DNA from: Gymnorhina tibicen
Lineage: Eukaryota; Chordata; Aves; Passeriformes; Artamidae
DNA length: 64,000 nt
Direction: 5' to 3'
NCBI GenBank assembly: GCA_013399875.1
Contig: VXAZ01008133.1
Span: forward strand, 19,733 to 83,732
The notes beneath the pieces are model-generated. The model was not told the origin of the DNA and did no database searches. It saw nothing but the letters and a program-made list of their open reading frames with translations. A program made the translations under genes and the position numbers. Numbering within the stretch: the first letter of the stretch is position 1; each line of letters starts with the position of its first letter. This document shows, piece after piece, positions 47,320 to 62,369 of this stretch.

Positions 47320-48650
47320 TTAAGGCAAATTCCCCTGCTTCGCCCCATTTTCTGGGACAGCTGTAGAGAGCTGTGAGAGCCTGTGGTGGCAGAGGACAAG
47401 CCAGTCCCTGGTGGTGCCTACATCCACTGGGTGGCTGCAGAGGCAAGTGAGGGTCCCAGGCGGCTGCACAAACATCTCCACCATCCTCATACAGGAACCA
47501 CGGAGATCCACATCCCGACTGTGCTTGTTGCTGAGCCCTGGACTAGCTGGGGTGGACAGACAGCAGCTTGTCACCATTGTCCGCAGAGAGGAAGGACAGA
47601 GGGAGATGCCTAAGCAGTTCCTGGAGTGAGATCCGAGAGGAGCAGGGACTGGGGCTCTGGAGGCAGACTCAGGCACAGGTGTCCTCAACCAGAGTGCCGG
47701 AGGGAGGGTCACCTCGCCAGCGTGGGTCCAGATGGCATTGCACATGGCTCTCCTCTAGCCGGAGCTGTGTCTACTGAGGCAGCACCTAAGGTCACGGCAA
47801 GGCTTGGCAGAGACCTTGCAGAGCTCCCTCTCCCCCTACAGTTGCTTGGATTTGGAAGGCCAGTGGGTTTGCAAACGACAAGCTGCTCTCCCCCGAGCTG
47901 GGGAGAGCTACCTGGTGACCTTCCAGAAGACAGTGCCTACCAGCATTTGCCCTGGCATGAGCAAACTGCTTGCTCCAGGAAGAATAAAGAAAAAGCAAAG
48001 CAAACCACAGAGGTGGTCCTCCACCTATCCCAAAATTACAGGCGGAGGGTCAGCCATTCCTTACCTAAGAGACCACTGCAGCATTATTTGCCTTGTGGCA
48101 GGTACCCAGAGCAGCTGAGAATGTTGCATCTGGGCTCAGAGGTAGCAGCTCTCACCAGCCAGGTGCTGTGCACCAGGCACAGAGTTAACACTGATGCTTG
48201 TCAAGGGGCCTTGGACAGTAGATATGGTGTCTGATCAACTGGTTTTGATGCTCCCAACAGTACTAGCACTTTCTACTCTGGGTTTGAACACTGTGTTCTT
48301 CCTCCCTGCCTTCTCCAACCCTGTGAGTGGCCACATACTGCAGTGCGTGTGCATATTGGTGGGACCTACATATGGGATGAAGTGTTAGGATGGCTTTACC
48401 AGGAATACCACAGTGACTATGGGAGTAGGAACAAGTCCAGTGGCATGTCAAACAGTGTGTGCCCCAGGGATGAGATTGATACAATCCAGGATACTGCAAG
48501 GGTACCTCTTCACGAGGAAGTGGCAGGAGTCAGAAGAGATGATCCTCCCTGGGTCACCAGTAGTTAAAAGATGCCTTGAGATTGACATAAAGTGGCAGGA
48601 TAGTCAAACTTCTGCCCAGAACCACAAACTCCAGGAGTCTTGTGCCTTAT
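47320..48650. other. Unassigned GC-richer block with overlapping open frames
   Basis: This 1.3-kb block is clearly richer in G+C than the DNA on both sides and holds the longest plus-strand frame of the window, 202 codons at 47626-48234. A 141-codon frame lies opposite on the minus strand (47320-47745), and plus frames of 64-97 codons follow (48194-48706). The frames overlap heavily. The 202-codon product is rich in Arg, Pro, Ser and Leu with no domain I recognise. The later frame at 48343-48567 (with WLYQEYHSDYG) has a more protein-like composition but no known match. The block could be a decayed retroelement interior, a processed pseudogene or a non-coding transcript. I cannot decide and name no function. 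Confidence 0.4.
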
Positions 48651-51600
48651 ACATAGTTTTTATGGACTTTTTTAACAGGTTCAAAGAGCATGAAAATATG
48701 ACCTAAATATAATGAATACAGTTACAACTATACATCACTCCAGCTGAAGCAAGAGTACTGTGCTGGACTGTACTGTGCACCTCAGTAAGGTATTAATATA
48801 ATAGGAGGTATACCAGCTTGCTTATGAAACATTCCTCCTTCTCATCTTCAAGTTTAATCTGTTGTTGAGGCACATGCCACAAGTTGAGCATTTCAGCTCA
48901 GTTAAGGAGTTATGACCTAGCACCATACCGTGGCTACCGTATTCCAAAAGACTGAACATCACTGTTAATCACAGCTTCCCAGCAGATCCAGAGAGGGAAT
49001 ACCATAAAATTGTTTAGTAAACAGTGCATCTGCTTTGAATAAAGATGAAAGCCCAATTTGAAGTATTTGAAAGTAATTTTTAAAGAAAAAAGAAAAGGCA
49101 TAAATTCTTATTACACATTTCCACAAAATCCTTTTCTGCTGTTATTACGGTGTACCTTCCCAGGACAAATGTGTGGTTTACAGCATCTACATTACAATGT
49201 ATAACTTTTAGCACTCACTCACTTGATGCTGTAACACATGCAGAGACACTTTTTTTTCCTCCTCGATCTTCTTTTGGATATGATTTCTTAAGGCTTGTCT
49301 ACTTGGGGAAAGTTAAGCAGCATAGCAATTCCAGGATAACTACTCTGTGATAGCTCCCTGTGGACACTTCATTGCAATAAAAAAAAAGACTTTATTTGGG
49401 AATAATTACCATGCATTGTGAGTAGTGGAATAATTATTCTAAAATAAAAACCAGCCTAATTCTAAGATAAAGTATATACACCCATGCAGGAGGTTTTTTC
49501 TCTTTGTTTGGGGTTTGGGTTTTTTACCCCAGAATATGAATTCTGTACAAGAGTAGCTAGAACACTTTCTTTTTTCCCCTAGAATAGCTATGTTAGCCCA
49601 TTTTTCCTTATAGATAAGGTAATGATATTGAGTTAAATAAAACATCCGTCACCTGGATTCTTGTTTGTTTGAAATGCAGTTTTTCTCAGTCCAAAATATT
49701 TGTGTTGGCAGCCAGTAACAGGCTGATGCGCCTTTCCTCGACAAGGATTTTCCATTCCTTGGTAACAGGAGGACTTGTCCTCCCCAGCATATTCTTTAGA
49801 TAGGAAATCTGTAGCTGGAAGCCAAACTGTTACAAATTTTATTTTGTGGGATCATGCTGGAAATTATCTTCTTTTTTGTATATCTCTAGCAAAAAGAACA
49901 ATTGTCTCTGGCCCATAAATCCAGAAGAATCATATTGTGACTGGCAAACCCTTATCCAATAGTGTTTTGTCTCTCCTTTCTCCCTAAATGCAACTGGCTA
50001 TTTATTTTAAGCAATTAGGTAATAGACAAAGACTTGAGAAGGCCTTGATGCTTTGCCTGTTAAGCAAAGCTGAAATAGCTCTCCACCTGGCCAAGACATT
50101 GGCCAACCACAGGCATCTCTCCTGGTCTTGTAGCACTGATCTTCCTCCAAGTTCACTCAGGCATTTCCTACCTCCTGTATTTATGACCTCTCCTGCCTTT
50201 GTATTTTAACTGGCTCTTCTCTCAGGCTGTGGGTGGAGAGAAATGTGTAAAACCACCTGCCCATGATGATGTGTTTCCATTCAGCTTCAGGAAAAAAGGT
50301 TTATTCAGTAATTAAAAACTCTTTTTTGCCTTTAGATGTGCCTAAGCGCTTCTAGCAGAAGCATAAGACATGCAAACAAATCCATTCCTCATACATCTTG
50401 CTGGCCCACCTTTCCCTTTTAAAGTCATGTAATTCTGTAATTTTGGTTGAAGGTGATCTTCAGGGTTCTTAGTCCTTTCATAATATGGCCTTTCATTTCC
50501 CTTCTTACCCTTTAGCATTTTTAAGAAGATCTGGCAGCAAGGGCTGTTTCAGATACAGAATGTGTTCATGATTCTAATAGTGTTTTAATACACAGGCCAA
50601 TGGAAATATTTAAAACATCCCATGAACCACAAGGAGTTAAAATCAACTGTCTTCAATATGAATCAGCTTTATGTGCAGATGAATTGCCAGGCAAAGAGCA
50701 AACTGCAAATGTTGCTCCTGATTCTGTGTACACCAGCATTTTTGGTAATTTTTAAACATTCTATATTATCTTTTAAACAACAGATGGTGTTAATAAAATT
50801 ATAAACCACACCCCATAAAATACCAAACAGCAATAGCGTTTTCCACAGAAATAATACAAGGTATAATATTTCTGCATTTATGAAAAGCTGAGCATGAAAA
50901 ACATTCAGGTTGCAAAAGATAAGACCCAAAATACTCCTTTTCATTTCTTGTTAATGCAGCTTCAGCATTTTAATTAGTATCAATTACTGCGAATGGAGTT
51001 TTGGATGTGCTTTAACTTGTTCAAAAGTCTCAAAAAAGGAAGTTTTTATTTGTTTGATATTAGTCTCACTGCAAGTTCAGATGTGCAATGTGTAAAAAAG
51101 ACAGGGTCTACATTAAGAAATGGAGTTTGCTTTTAATCACTTGAACTGAAAGAGATGGATGACATGTTAAGTTTTCTGTGAGCTCTGAGTATTAAATTAC
51201 TTAATAAAAGAAAAGTAAAATTTGGCAATGCCGGGTAAGTAATCAGAAAATAATGAAAACACTCTTAAATAGGTGACAAGTCAAATCTCTGTCTAAAGGG
51301 CCAATTCATATTCCAGGAAATCTCACATTAACTTTGATCGAAGCAAAAGCTTTAGGTACTTCTACAGATGGAAAAAATACAGACTAGTCAACGTAGAGAT
51401 CTTTATTCTACTGACATTTTTCAACAGTTTATAAACTAGATGGAAACACACTGCCTTTCTCCTTCAGACTAAACTTGTGGTCTGAATATCACTCCAGGAG
51501 AACACTACAGTAGTTTCTCAGCTACAGTATGGAGACATATGGACAAAACAAGTGTCTTCTGTACGCGCAGGAGAATGCCACCAAGCCTGTCATCACTTGG

Positions 51601-54600
51601 GTCATTCAGCACTTCCTCTGTCTATTTTGAGCCCAGCCTGCTGCCGTATCACACTATGCTGAAGGGAGAATCTGTTTCTTCTCTCCTCCATCTATCTTTC
51701 TGATATTCACAAGGCAGTTCTCTTTCCCCCACAAGACCAACAGTCATGGCAGTGCAGCTACTGATCTTAAAGCAATGAAAGCGGAGAGTGTTTGTTAGAG
51801 AGCTGGGCAAGAATTCTGGTAGTGAGGATCTGAGCGTAGCTAGACTGCAGCACAACGAAGTGTGAACCCAGTCAGACTCTGCACTTAATTATGGAAAGTA
51901 GTGATTATGCAGGATGAAAGTCTCGTCTCAGCCAACTGCTGCCAGGTCTACCTGTCTTAAGGTGTTCCAGCAAGGTGTGTGGCTGAATCCTCATAGCTCC
52001 ACCCTCCTTTTGCAGTCTCCTGTGGCATGTGTGCATCTTCATTTTATAGTCTTCAGGGCTAGTCCTCTGAGTGCAGTTTGTATGAGTCAAGAGACTCACG
52101 CTGGCGTTACCGAGATCAGAATCTAGGCATCTGTATGTCTGAGCACATATTCTCCTTGAAACAAGTTTGTGGTAGTGTATTCAGGAATGTTTCGCACTCA
52201 GGTTCAGATCTGGTTCCAGCTGGAGTTCCCTTGTAATGTTCCAAATCTCATTAAGTTAATGAGGGTTTTTTTCCAGCAATTCCAACGGGATTCCCTGTTT
52301 CTGTGCCCACATCCTCAGCTCAGCCACGCACTTGGGAAGCCAGGGTGAGTATTGGGAACAAGAGGTCACACTCCATCCTGGCTGCTCCCTTCACAGCAGG
52401 ACACTGAGCAGGGAGGTAAGGCAGACAGGTAGCCACGCTTGCCTGCCTCCCTCATGCCTTGTCTTCCCCTGCTCCCGAGTTTTTTTGTGTTTATTGGCAT
52501 GGTCAGAGACTTGAATTTAGGAATGAAGGGTAGGAAATTTGCACAAGCAGAACAAAAATTAAACATGAATTCTGTGGGGAGTGCACACTGACATTACAGT
52601 GATGGGCAATGGTATGACCCCCACCTGCAGGTCAAGTTCAGTCATTTAACATATGCTTTTCTCCTTTCCAACTATATTATCAAATTGCCCTGTCACACCT
52701 GGCTGCCTTGTTGACCATCTCAAAATAAAAGAGACCGCAGACAGAAGAGATTGCCCTCAGATGAACTGGGATGGCTGGAAACCTTGCACAGCAGGTGACA
52801 AAGCTGATATTTTCATGGAAAGAAGACTGTAGCAATCAGGACAGTCAAACCAGTACCTTTAATGAGAACGAGATTCACCCACACAAACAAGTTGAATGGA
52901 CTCCGAGATACATATCTTCTCATATCCAAATCATATACTTCCTATTAGCACTACAATTATTATACAGACTCACTAAGAGAAGACAATCTTCCTAAATATT
53001 TATTTAGTGTTGATAGAATTGCTCACAAAACCTCTCTCTCATTCTGAGAATCTCTTACAAGACTCCCTTGTTCCCAAGTTCATTATTGCTACTTATATTA
53101 TTACTGTAAATCTTTCTAATGCCCCAAATGCTTGGCTCAGGAAGAACATTTTTATAATGAGGGTGGGGCAATGCAAAACTTTTCCTCTCCTAATTCATTG
53201 CTAAATTGTATTTGCAAGTTCAAATGCCAGAGTGATGAAATCACAATATTATTCATTGGAGTTTGTTTGATTATTTGGTGGTGTTGTAGGGAACGTATCT
53301 ATAAAACAACATGAAAAGCAAAGCAACAGAGCTGTAGGGGTTTTCCGGAATTTCTCTTCCGCACACATCAATTTTACTGTATGACTGTCCTGAAAGATTT
53401 ATGCTTTGTGTTTTGAGGGCCAGGTTTTAAATGGCTTCACAGAATAAAAATATTAAAATTTAAATGCAACTTTAAAAATGTGTGTTGGACCTTTGGGCCT
53501 TCTGAAGAGGTCAAGTTCAAGACACTTATAAAAAGACCATTCCCAGAGAGACTGCATGGGAAAGCCTATTAACATTACTGCTTTCTCTTTATTTCCCCTT
53601 TGATCATAAAATAAGGTTATGGGTGGCAAAAGCTGTAATGGTGGGAAGATCCCAAATAGGATAGTATGATTTAATCTACTGAATATAAAAAAACCCAAAT
53701 TACCAACAACAATATGGTGGGTTACCAAGAAAGAGTATGACTACAAAATACCTTACTAAGGAGAAACAAAACCAGCAACAACAACAACAAAAATGCGGAA
53801 AAAAAGCCCTGTACAACTCCACAGTAGGAATGAAGTTTGCTTTTTTTTAAAAAAGGAAAAAGAGAATTTTCATTCTACTTCTCTTTAATTAAGTCTTATT
53901 TTGCCCATATGACAAAAAACATAACTACTATTTAAAGTGTTCCAAAATATTGACTAAAAATAAACAGGCTCTGCATCTGGGTTAGAAAATACCAAAGGAC
54001 AATTATTTGTTTAGGCTAGGGACATGACTCAAAATCTCCATATTCCATACAGAGGATATCAAAGCCCTCTTTTTCCTACTGCTGCAGGTCTAATAGTGAC
54101 AGTGAATGATTTAGGGGAAGACAGGGAGAATATACAAGTCTAAATGAGCATTTCTGAGCTCATTTTCATCCAAACAAAGTGGCTTTTGACTGTTACATAT
54201 ATCTTATACTAAAAGCTGGGAGCTTTATCTCAATTTTACTGTATGAGGTAAAATTTAGGAAATACATTCTATGAACTTCATAAAGTCTTCTATTGCTGCT
54301 AAGGCCATTTTTTACTATGTGAGTATCAAAAGGGCCCTAGTGCAAAACAGACTTAAGCTCATTGGTTTTAAATAGTCCCATCTAAATAAAAGCAAAATTT
54401 GGCTCTGAACACCTCTAGCAGAAAACTCTGCTACTGTCATGAATATCTTAAATGTAATCTTTTTTCTTTTAATTAACATCCTAAAGAGAAGAGGAAGTTG
54501 GAAATCCAGATAAATCTGAGTCAATTAAGAAGCCAGGATTAGCATATGCAATCAAGATGGGTGCAGCAAGATTTCATGGAAGAGTTCATGAGGAAGCAAC

Positions 54601-57600
54601 CAGGATGTATCATTTGCATGGGCAGCCTCCTTGGTTTGTGTTCTGCTCAACCTCAGTATTGTTGACTTGACTCACTGCATGAATATTGCCAAGCAGTAGC
54701 AAACCACGATTTCATTTTCCTGCTTGCACAGATACAGCTTACCTTGACATGTGGTTTTAAAAGAGACAAATCACATGAACTATGACAAACCATAGTGGTC
54801 CTTTTCTTCTTTTCTGTAGATGTTCTTTTTAGTAAAATCTCTTCCTAAACCTCAGCTGTTTGAATATCATCAGCAGATATTGTAGACTGTCCTACTCTTT
54901 CCTTGAGCTGATAAATGATACTGAATACTCGACTGGGGCTAAAGTGGGATACTTCACACATAGGCCACCTGAGCAATGGAAGCCTTTTAACAGGGAGTGA
55001 CTGATTAGCAGACGATATAAAAGGAATTGATGAACTCACATGAGTTACTATCAGTTAAGTATTTATATTCTAAAGCCAATGTCCAGTTTACAAGAGAATG
55101 CTACACTTCTTTTTTTTTTTTTTTTGGTAGTAAAGCAAAAAATACATGAGCTTTATGATGCAGAACTTGAAACCTTTTACAGTTTTAGCTGATTATTCTA
55201 GAGTTTGGTCATCATGGAGCATCCATCTATCCATGATTTGCCTTTTCTACAAATAAACTGAAAGCATGAGTATCCTGGGACAAAAAGCAAATGTTTTCCT
55301 AGCTTCACCTTTCCCAAAAATAAGATGTCAAGGCTTTAAAATGTGATACTCAATAGTTATAAAAATAATATATATCTGTGATCTCAATTGTTTTGAAAAA
55401 AGCTGTCCATAGCACTGCAGAACAATACAAATTTAGCACAGCTGCTGAAAGACAGTCACTACTGAACTCATTTTCAACATATGGTGTGATTTTGCATAGA
55501 TCTACAGATTGAGGGAGTTTGATGAAAACTAAACAATCGTTCATAAATCTCAAGCCTCAGTTACCATGGTTCACAGGAAGCCATACACCTAATGCTGGTT
55601 AAGAAAACTATTTGTTTAGCAATGACTAGAACGAGATTATAGAACATGAAATAAGAAAAACTGAATTTCAGCCACCTGAAGCAGTGTTAGAAGCTCATGC
55701 CTGCTTATGCTGATTTCTCATTCTTATGTATTCTTATGCTGATTTCTCAGTACTTATGATAGGCTTTGCACAACACTGCTTTTCCTCATATTGACCAAGA
55801 CTTATATTGATACTAGTGTAACACAAGATTTTATCCCTTTAGATTCAACAAAGAAAATTATACTACATCACAAATATAGTTTCCCAACTTGAAGCTTTTG
55901 AAAAAAAAATACAATACTGAGGTTTTTGTGGGTTTTTTTAAACGTGTTGCACAATGAAAGATGGCAAGGCCCTGACAGTGCAGTAAAGACTGGCCACTAT
56001 AATCATGGCAAACATAAGCCTTTTTTCTAGGACAGAAACTTCAAAGTATCAAAAGAAACACATCTACTGGATTTTCCTTTGTCTTACTGAATCACCATAG
56101 TCAATCTAAAAAGAAAAAAAAAGAGTAAGGAACCCTGCAATTCAGAAATGCTCTACATTTTTAGAGGGTGTAAATACATTAGAATATATCAATGTATACG
56201 ATGAAATTAGGGTAAAAGGGTGTATTCTAGAGGCTTCTCAGTGTGTGCACACTATTAAAATCTGTCTGAGATCTGTTTGGCGAAAGCAACAATTATATTT
56301 CTTATTAAAGAATATGCAATTACAGCCCTCTTAGCACTTCCTGCTTCCTTCAACAATGAAGACCTGTCTGCACTGAAGATTATAAAGTCCTTCACTGTTT
56401 CACTAGGTCACCAGACTAAAGAGGCCAATCCACTTTCACGACAATTTATTCCATATTTTCTCTTTTGGGCCACCTTATAAAACTGGGCCTAGCTGGAGAT
56501 TTACAGGACTGTCACCACAGGAGAGTTAGCCCCAGTAAAATGACATAGAATGCTGTTTAAACTTACACCAAAAACTTTTGTGAAGTCCCTAGTGTATTTA
56601 TTCTCGTATCTATTATCTTTAAATTCTTCATCAGACATTGAAAAATATGTTCTTCAGACTTCTCATGCTTCCAGAAAAGTTACCACAGCCATAGAGCTGG
56701 TGCAAATGCTTTATATACTAAAACATTATTTTAGTTCATGGTATTTCTCTGTCATCAGAAAAACCAGAAAGTCTACAGTTCAGATTTCTCAGGATCATAA
56801 ATGGTTTGATTAAACTGCAGATGTTAATTAAGACCCAAATCTGTATCTTCATGCATAGCCAGAATAACCAGCTTGTTAGCTAGGGAAAGCCCAAGATATT
56901 TAGAATATTCCATCTTGTAGGATGTAGATCACAAGTGGAAGGGTTCCAGGGCAGCTTTGTAACCTACTCTTCAGCTGTATCAAGCAGGTTTGGGGAAGGA
57001 AACACACATGGGGCAGACTGTGTGAACTGTGCCCGAACATCCTATATGTGGCAAAAGCAGCCAGTTATGCCATGGCAGAGGAAATCCATGCACTCGACTG
57101 CTGTCAAGTTGTTACCTTTTTTCGGAGGAATATATTGTCCCCTGATTTTGGAAGTTTTCAAGTAGGCAAAATGAAATTCTTTTTAAAGAAGAAATAAGCA
57201 TCTTTAAATATCATTACACTTTTCTTAGAAAAGACCAAAATTTTAGTATGTATTTCCATTTTAATTTAGATAAATTCCATAAAAATATAATTCCAACCTT
57301 CCGTCCCACAGGACTCAAAACCAATATGAGCGTCTAGCCATGTTAGCCATTAGAGCTTCTAATGGGGAACACTTACAGTGAGAATTTTCATTATAAATAA
57401 TATGCAATCCAGCAGTTTCCTGTGCTGTCCTTTGTGATGCAAAATAAAAATGGACAAGAAACTGTACTGAGAGAACAGTTCCCAGCAGATACCAAATATT
57501 GCTGTTAATGTGAAATCAAGTGTTAGGAATAATTAGATACTGATTTATATGGTTTAGGGCCTAATCCTATAAAGGATTCTGCTGCTCCAACACAGAATTT

Positions 57601-60600
57601 TTTGTCCCATGGTTCCCTACCAGGTATCAGAATCATGTTTTGAAAGCATGACTTTCCTGCGGTGTACAAGGAGAGACACCTGGGTGGCCTGGAAAACAGC
57701 CAGCACAGCGTGTCTTGACCACAACATAAGATAACTGGAGTTAACCAGGGGAAAAATGAGGTTTGTCCCAAATCTACAATCCTGCCTCCTTCTAAAGCCA
57801 AGGCTCTACCTGAGGGTTACCTCTAAAGACAGGGCCCTACCCAGGTCTGCCTGAGAGATGCCTCCATCCACTCAATATCTACACCCTCATTCTTTTTATG
57901 AAAATAGGTTCCTGTGATCTTTCCTTCAAAACTTATGTTTTATTAAAACGTAGCTGGAGGAGAAGCTGGCTTCCCATCTCCCTGTATATAACAACTCTGT
58001 GATTAGAGCACTAATGCAATCATGGGATTCATCTCTGCTGCCCTGAAAGGCCCCAATTTACAACCCCTCTCACCCTGGGGAGGACTCTGACCACCAGGCT
58101 GATGGTTATTTTAGAAGAGGCAGTCTCGACCCTTCTGCTGAAACAGTGCCCTTGAGCACAAACGAATTCAAGATTCCTTAGATCATAATCTTATGTTTAG
58201 GTTATTCCCAGGGCTGGGGCACACACTGAGTTTTCTTGGGATTATTTTTGTCTTCACTATGTTAAATTATTGTGGAATACATACAATATCCCCTAAAAAA
58301 AAATTAAAACAAAACCAGAAATAAGAGTAAAAATAAAAATAGTCCTGGGAATAAGTCCCGTTATTACCGCAGTGACCCTGCTGCATTGTGTCAAGAATGC
58401 AGTCATGTCAGGGAGTCTGAGCACACTCCAGGAGTAACCAGGAGGCCAAGCTGACCAAGACACTAGAGCGGAAGAATATTGTGGTCCTGAGGCCTAGAGG
58501 ACTTGGGTGGGCATGAACAGTCCTGCATGGCCACTTGGGAGTCCCAGGTGGAAAAGGAACTAACTCTAAGGCAAACTTAGCACTTTGAAGTTTAGGCAAC
58601 TTCTTAGCAGAGGTTTTGTGGATCACAGCTGTTTGTTCACATGTTTAAAGTCCACCCAATTCCCACATTTCACACCATCCAGATGCTCTTATTGACCAAA
58701 AAACAAGTATGGACAGAGACATCGTTGTGCTCACCAAAATATACTTTTATTTAGGAGAAAACCAACAGCAGTTACTGAAAACAGTTAATACTGAAAGCAT
58801 TGAGTGGTTACCTTCACAGCATAATGCCTGTCATAGCTCATCTGACAGACTGATTACTCAAAGTCTGGTGCACCTATGATTGGGAATCATATGCAAGGCT
58901 TCGGGCTTGACACTAAAACTGCCCTGTCTGTCCACAGGAAGAATTATGCTAAATCCCGTTTTTGCTTCACAACATTCCCGAGATGAAAATATAATTTTGC
59001 AGAAGTAAAATGTTTATTTTGACATTGTGACTGATGTCTTCTATTCTGTGACAGCAACATTAGTAAAAGGCCTCACTAACTAGATGCTGTAAACTCCAGA
59101 CCAAAGACATGTTTCTCTGAAACTTCCTTATTCTGGGCAGGTTCTGTTTAGGCCCTTACAAAATCTCTACATTTCTAGAAACCAAGTGTACTTTTGTCTC
59201 TAAACAGCACAGTGGTGAGGCATTTATATTATCACCTATAGCAGGAAAAGCTTTTTCACTGGACTTACCAAGAATACAAGAAAAAAAGCTAAATTTCTCC
59301 CTTTTCTTCTGGGTTTGTAAATCTATTTACTAAGATCTAGTGGCACACCTTGTAACTCCTAGTTAGGTATTCAAAATCGTAACATGACTACAAGTTAAAT
59401 ATAATTTGTGAAATATATGCCATATTTGATAAAAAATGCATGTAGTCAGAATCATATGATGATTTAATTTGCATAGATGTAAAACTGGAATTTATTATAC
59501 ACAACCTATATTCATAAAAGTAGACAGTCACCTGGTTTCTCTTCACTGGTTTAATCTGGCAGTCCCTTACTAGAGGCAACAGAATTTTTAAAAGCAGCCA
59601 AGACAAACCAGACACCAAGTGGAAGAAGAAAAGAACAGACAATGTGCAGGAAAAGTGGTTCACACAAATATTAATGTAACTCCTTCAATCCTTTAAAAAA
59701 TGATACTTTTAGACTGATGGAATATGCAGACGGCAGTCAGGCAAAACAGAAGTGAGTCTGACATCACTGATGCACCTGCAAAAAGTTGATGTTCTTTTCC
59801 AAAAAGCAAAGTTTTACGAGGAAATCTACAGGATGCACTTTACTTTTTAGGTAATCCAAATATCTCCTGTAACAGAGATGTGGAGCAGAAAGTAGTTACC
59901 ATCTTGGAGAGAAGCTGAATGGACTGAGGTACTGTGTAGCATCAGGGCCTGGAAACATGGGCCTTCACTGAATGATTGGAGAGAACTTAAGCCAGTCTGG
60001 AGACAGATAGATGAATATGTTAACATTGACATGATGCCCACTTCAAAAACAAATTTTCAGAGGAGATATTCAAGTAGCAAGGTGATAGAGGCCTGAGCTT
60101 GAGAGATTGGTGTCTAACCAACAAAGAGTAGAATAACCAAAAGACTGCAGAAATGCACTGAAGATACATTCAGGAAAAGTCTATCTTCCACTGAGCCACT
60201 AGCAAGATGAAACATCAGAAAAGGTTGTGGTACAGCTGATAATGGCCACTTGCATTTAAAATATGCACAGAAGGCTACTTCAGCATGGTTGTATCTGTTG
60301 ACTACCATTTTCATCTACAACAGATAATATTTATAACTGGTTGGAAAAACACAGTTACTCAAACTAAGTCTTAACATTTCATCAAGCTGCTGAGACATCC
60401 ATGTATAGACCATGCCCATATGCAGGTTTCTTTGCTATGTTTCACAAGCAATAACATATAAATAGTTTTCAAAACGTAGGCTGGAGGTTTTGTATGTTAA
60501 GAAGGAAAAAAGACCCAAATGTTATTTTCAGTTTCTGATGTGCTCAGCTTAAGCAAACCCTGATGAAAGCAAGCAATTACAAGGAATGCTACGTGGCATG

Positions 60601-62369
60601 CAGTGGTTTTCACTGATATAGCATTATCCATACACTAAAAGCTGGTAATAAACCATACTTGATAATGTACATATTACTTGAGAACAACATAAGTGTCTGA
60701 GCGCTACTGAGAGTTCTGTTGCTCATCTGTAATTTCAGGCAAAAGATGGCCTCTCTGTCAACCATGGGTCAACATAATTCTCAAGTAGGCACACGTTTCT
60801 GCAGCATTTCTTCTTGATAATGAACATTTCGTTTCAAGCCCCAGGTAATATCAGACACAGAAAAAAACCCCACATATGTATGTATTTGGTTCCTGGATCT
60901 ATGTGGATGCTTTTAACCCCACTCTACTCCTCGCTGAACTTCACTTTCCACCCCTCTGTACTCATGTCTAAACATAAAGGTATTTACATGTCTGAAAGGA
61001 ACTGGAAAGCAACTGTGATATTTCCCAGAGGATTTTAAATCTCTTCTCACACAAAAGCAACACAACATTATGTCACAGTAGCACTTCAATAAGGGGCACC
61101 TCAGGAAGGGCCTCTGACATAATTACGATTAGCATATTCATCACTTTCACTACCTCACTTGTAAAAGAAAGAATGGGACAGAAATATTTTTCAGTTAGTA
61201 TCATCCTACCTGGAATCAGTTATGTCTGCAGGCCTCACAGAATGTGCCATCAATAAGATGGTCTTTGGATAAATGTACTTTCATGCACTGTTGGAAGTCC
61301 CTAAAACTAATGGGTCTTTGAAATCGTGTGTGTATCTGTTGTTTCTTGGCAGGTTCTAAATCCACAAATTCATGAGTGGCTTATTGTGATTCATATGCCA
61401 CTTTCATTTTTGGCAGGTAATGCTAATGGTATTGGAGAATGACTATTTGAATGAGATCTGCACCCACTTCCCTCAAATCAGGACTCTAAAAATGCTCAGA
61501 ATGGAGCTGTCAGCATAAATAATAAAAAAAAAATTAAAAAAGAACGCAAACACTTATTCTGTATGGGGTTTCAACTGCACAATTCCGGGCATCAGGGATG
61601 AGCAGGATGAACAGGACTTTCTATAGTTCCTGTAGAAGGTTGGGCAAGCAAACATCTGTGGGTGGACATTGAGGAAGAGGAAATATCTGCGTGTCAGTAA
61701 TAGGAAAGTTATATTGTACACCTGCTTTTTAGGCATGCCATCTGTGCTCAGTCATACCATATAGCTTTGATGACATGCCACAGCTAAAGGGCAGGCAATA
61801 CATGTCTTGTTTCAGTGACATGAATGACACAACTTGGTAAAACTCACTGCTTAATGATATAAATCATAACTCTCAAACACAGTATATGGTTGTCCCACAC
61901 GTTTTTTCAGTGTTTAGACCCATACTAGGGATTTTGATACTAAAAGCACTGAAGGAGCATCATTGTGAAAACCAATGCACACCAGGTAAGCAAGAGCACC
62001 ATATCTATTCTAATGCTGGACTTCCCATCATATTTTGTTGGTCTGTAACTATACCATAACATTCAGATAATATCGTTTACAGTAGCCTAGTATCAAGCAA
62101 TTCTATTCCCATTACTGCTTACAGTCTGATATTAAATATTTGTTTCCAAAGTAAACTGCCCGATGTAGTTGAAAACTATTACTACACTTTTTTTTTAAGC
62201 TGGATAAATCTTATCTTTTAAAAACAAAATGTGACCTTAAAAAAAAAGTGTGTGTATCTTGACTAATATACAAAGTTGATGAAAAATAAGGTTTATGTTA
62301 CATTTCTATTTTAAGGAAGGATTTTCCATAGTGCACTTGAGGATCTTTAAGAGGGAGCTTGGTCTAAAT
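48651..62369. other. Long non-coding AT-rich stretch
   Basis: I see no supportable gene in 13.7 kb. Simple sequences include (CAA)n at 53776-53790 and a 16-nt T-run at 55110-55125. CTTATGCTGATTTCTCA is duplicated, 29 bp apart, near 55704-55749. GGGCCTAATCCTATAAAGGA near 57555 resembles another old amniote repeat phrase ('GGGCCTGATCCTGCAAAG'), too briefly for a call. Two short stretches have acceptor- and donor-like borders (52276-52343 and 61911-61985) but no coding identity. Confidence 0.45.
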
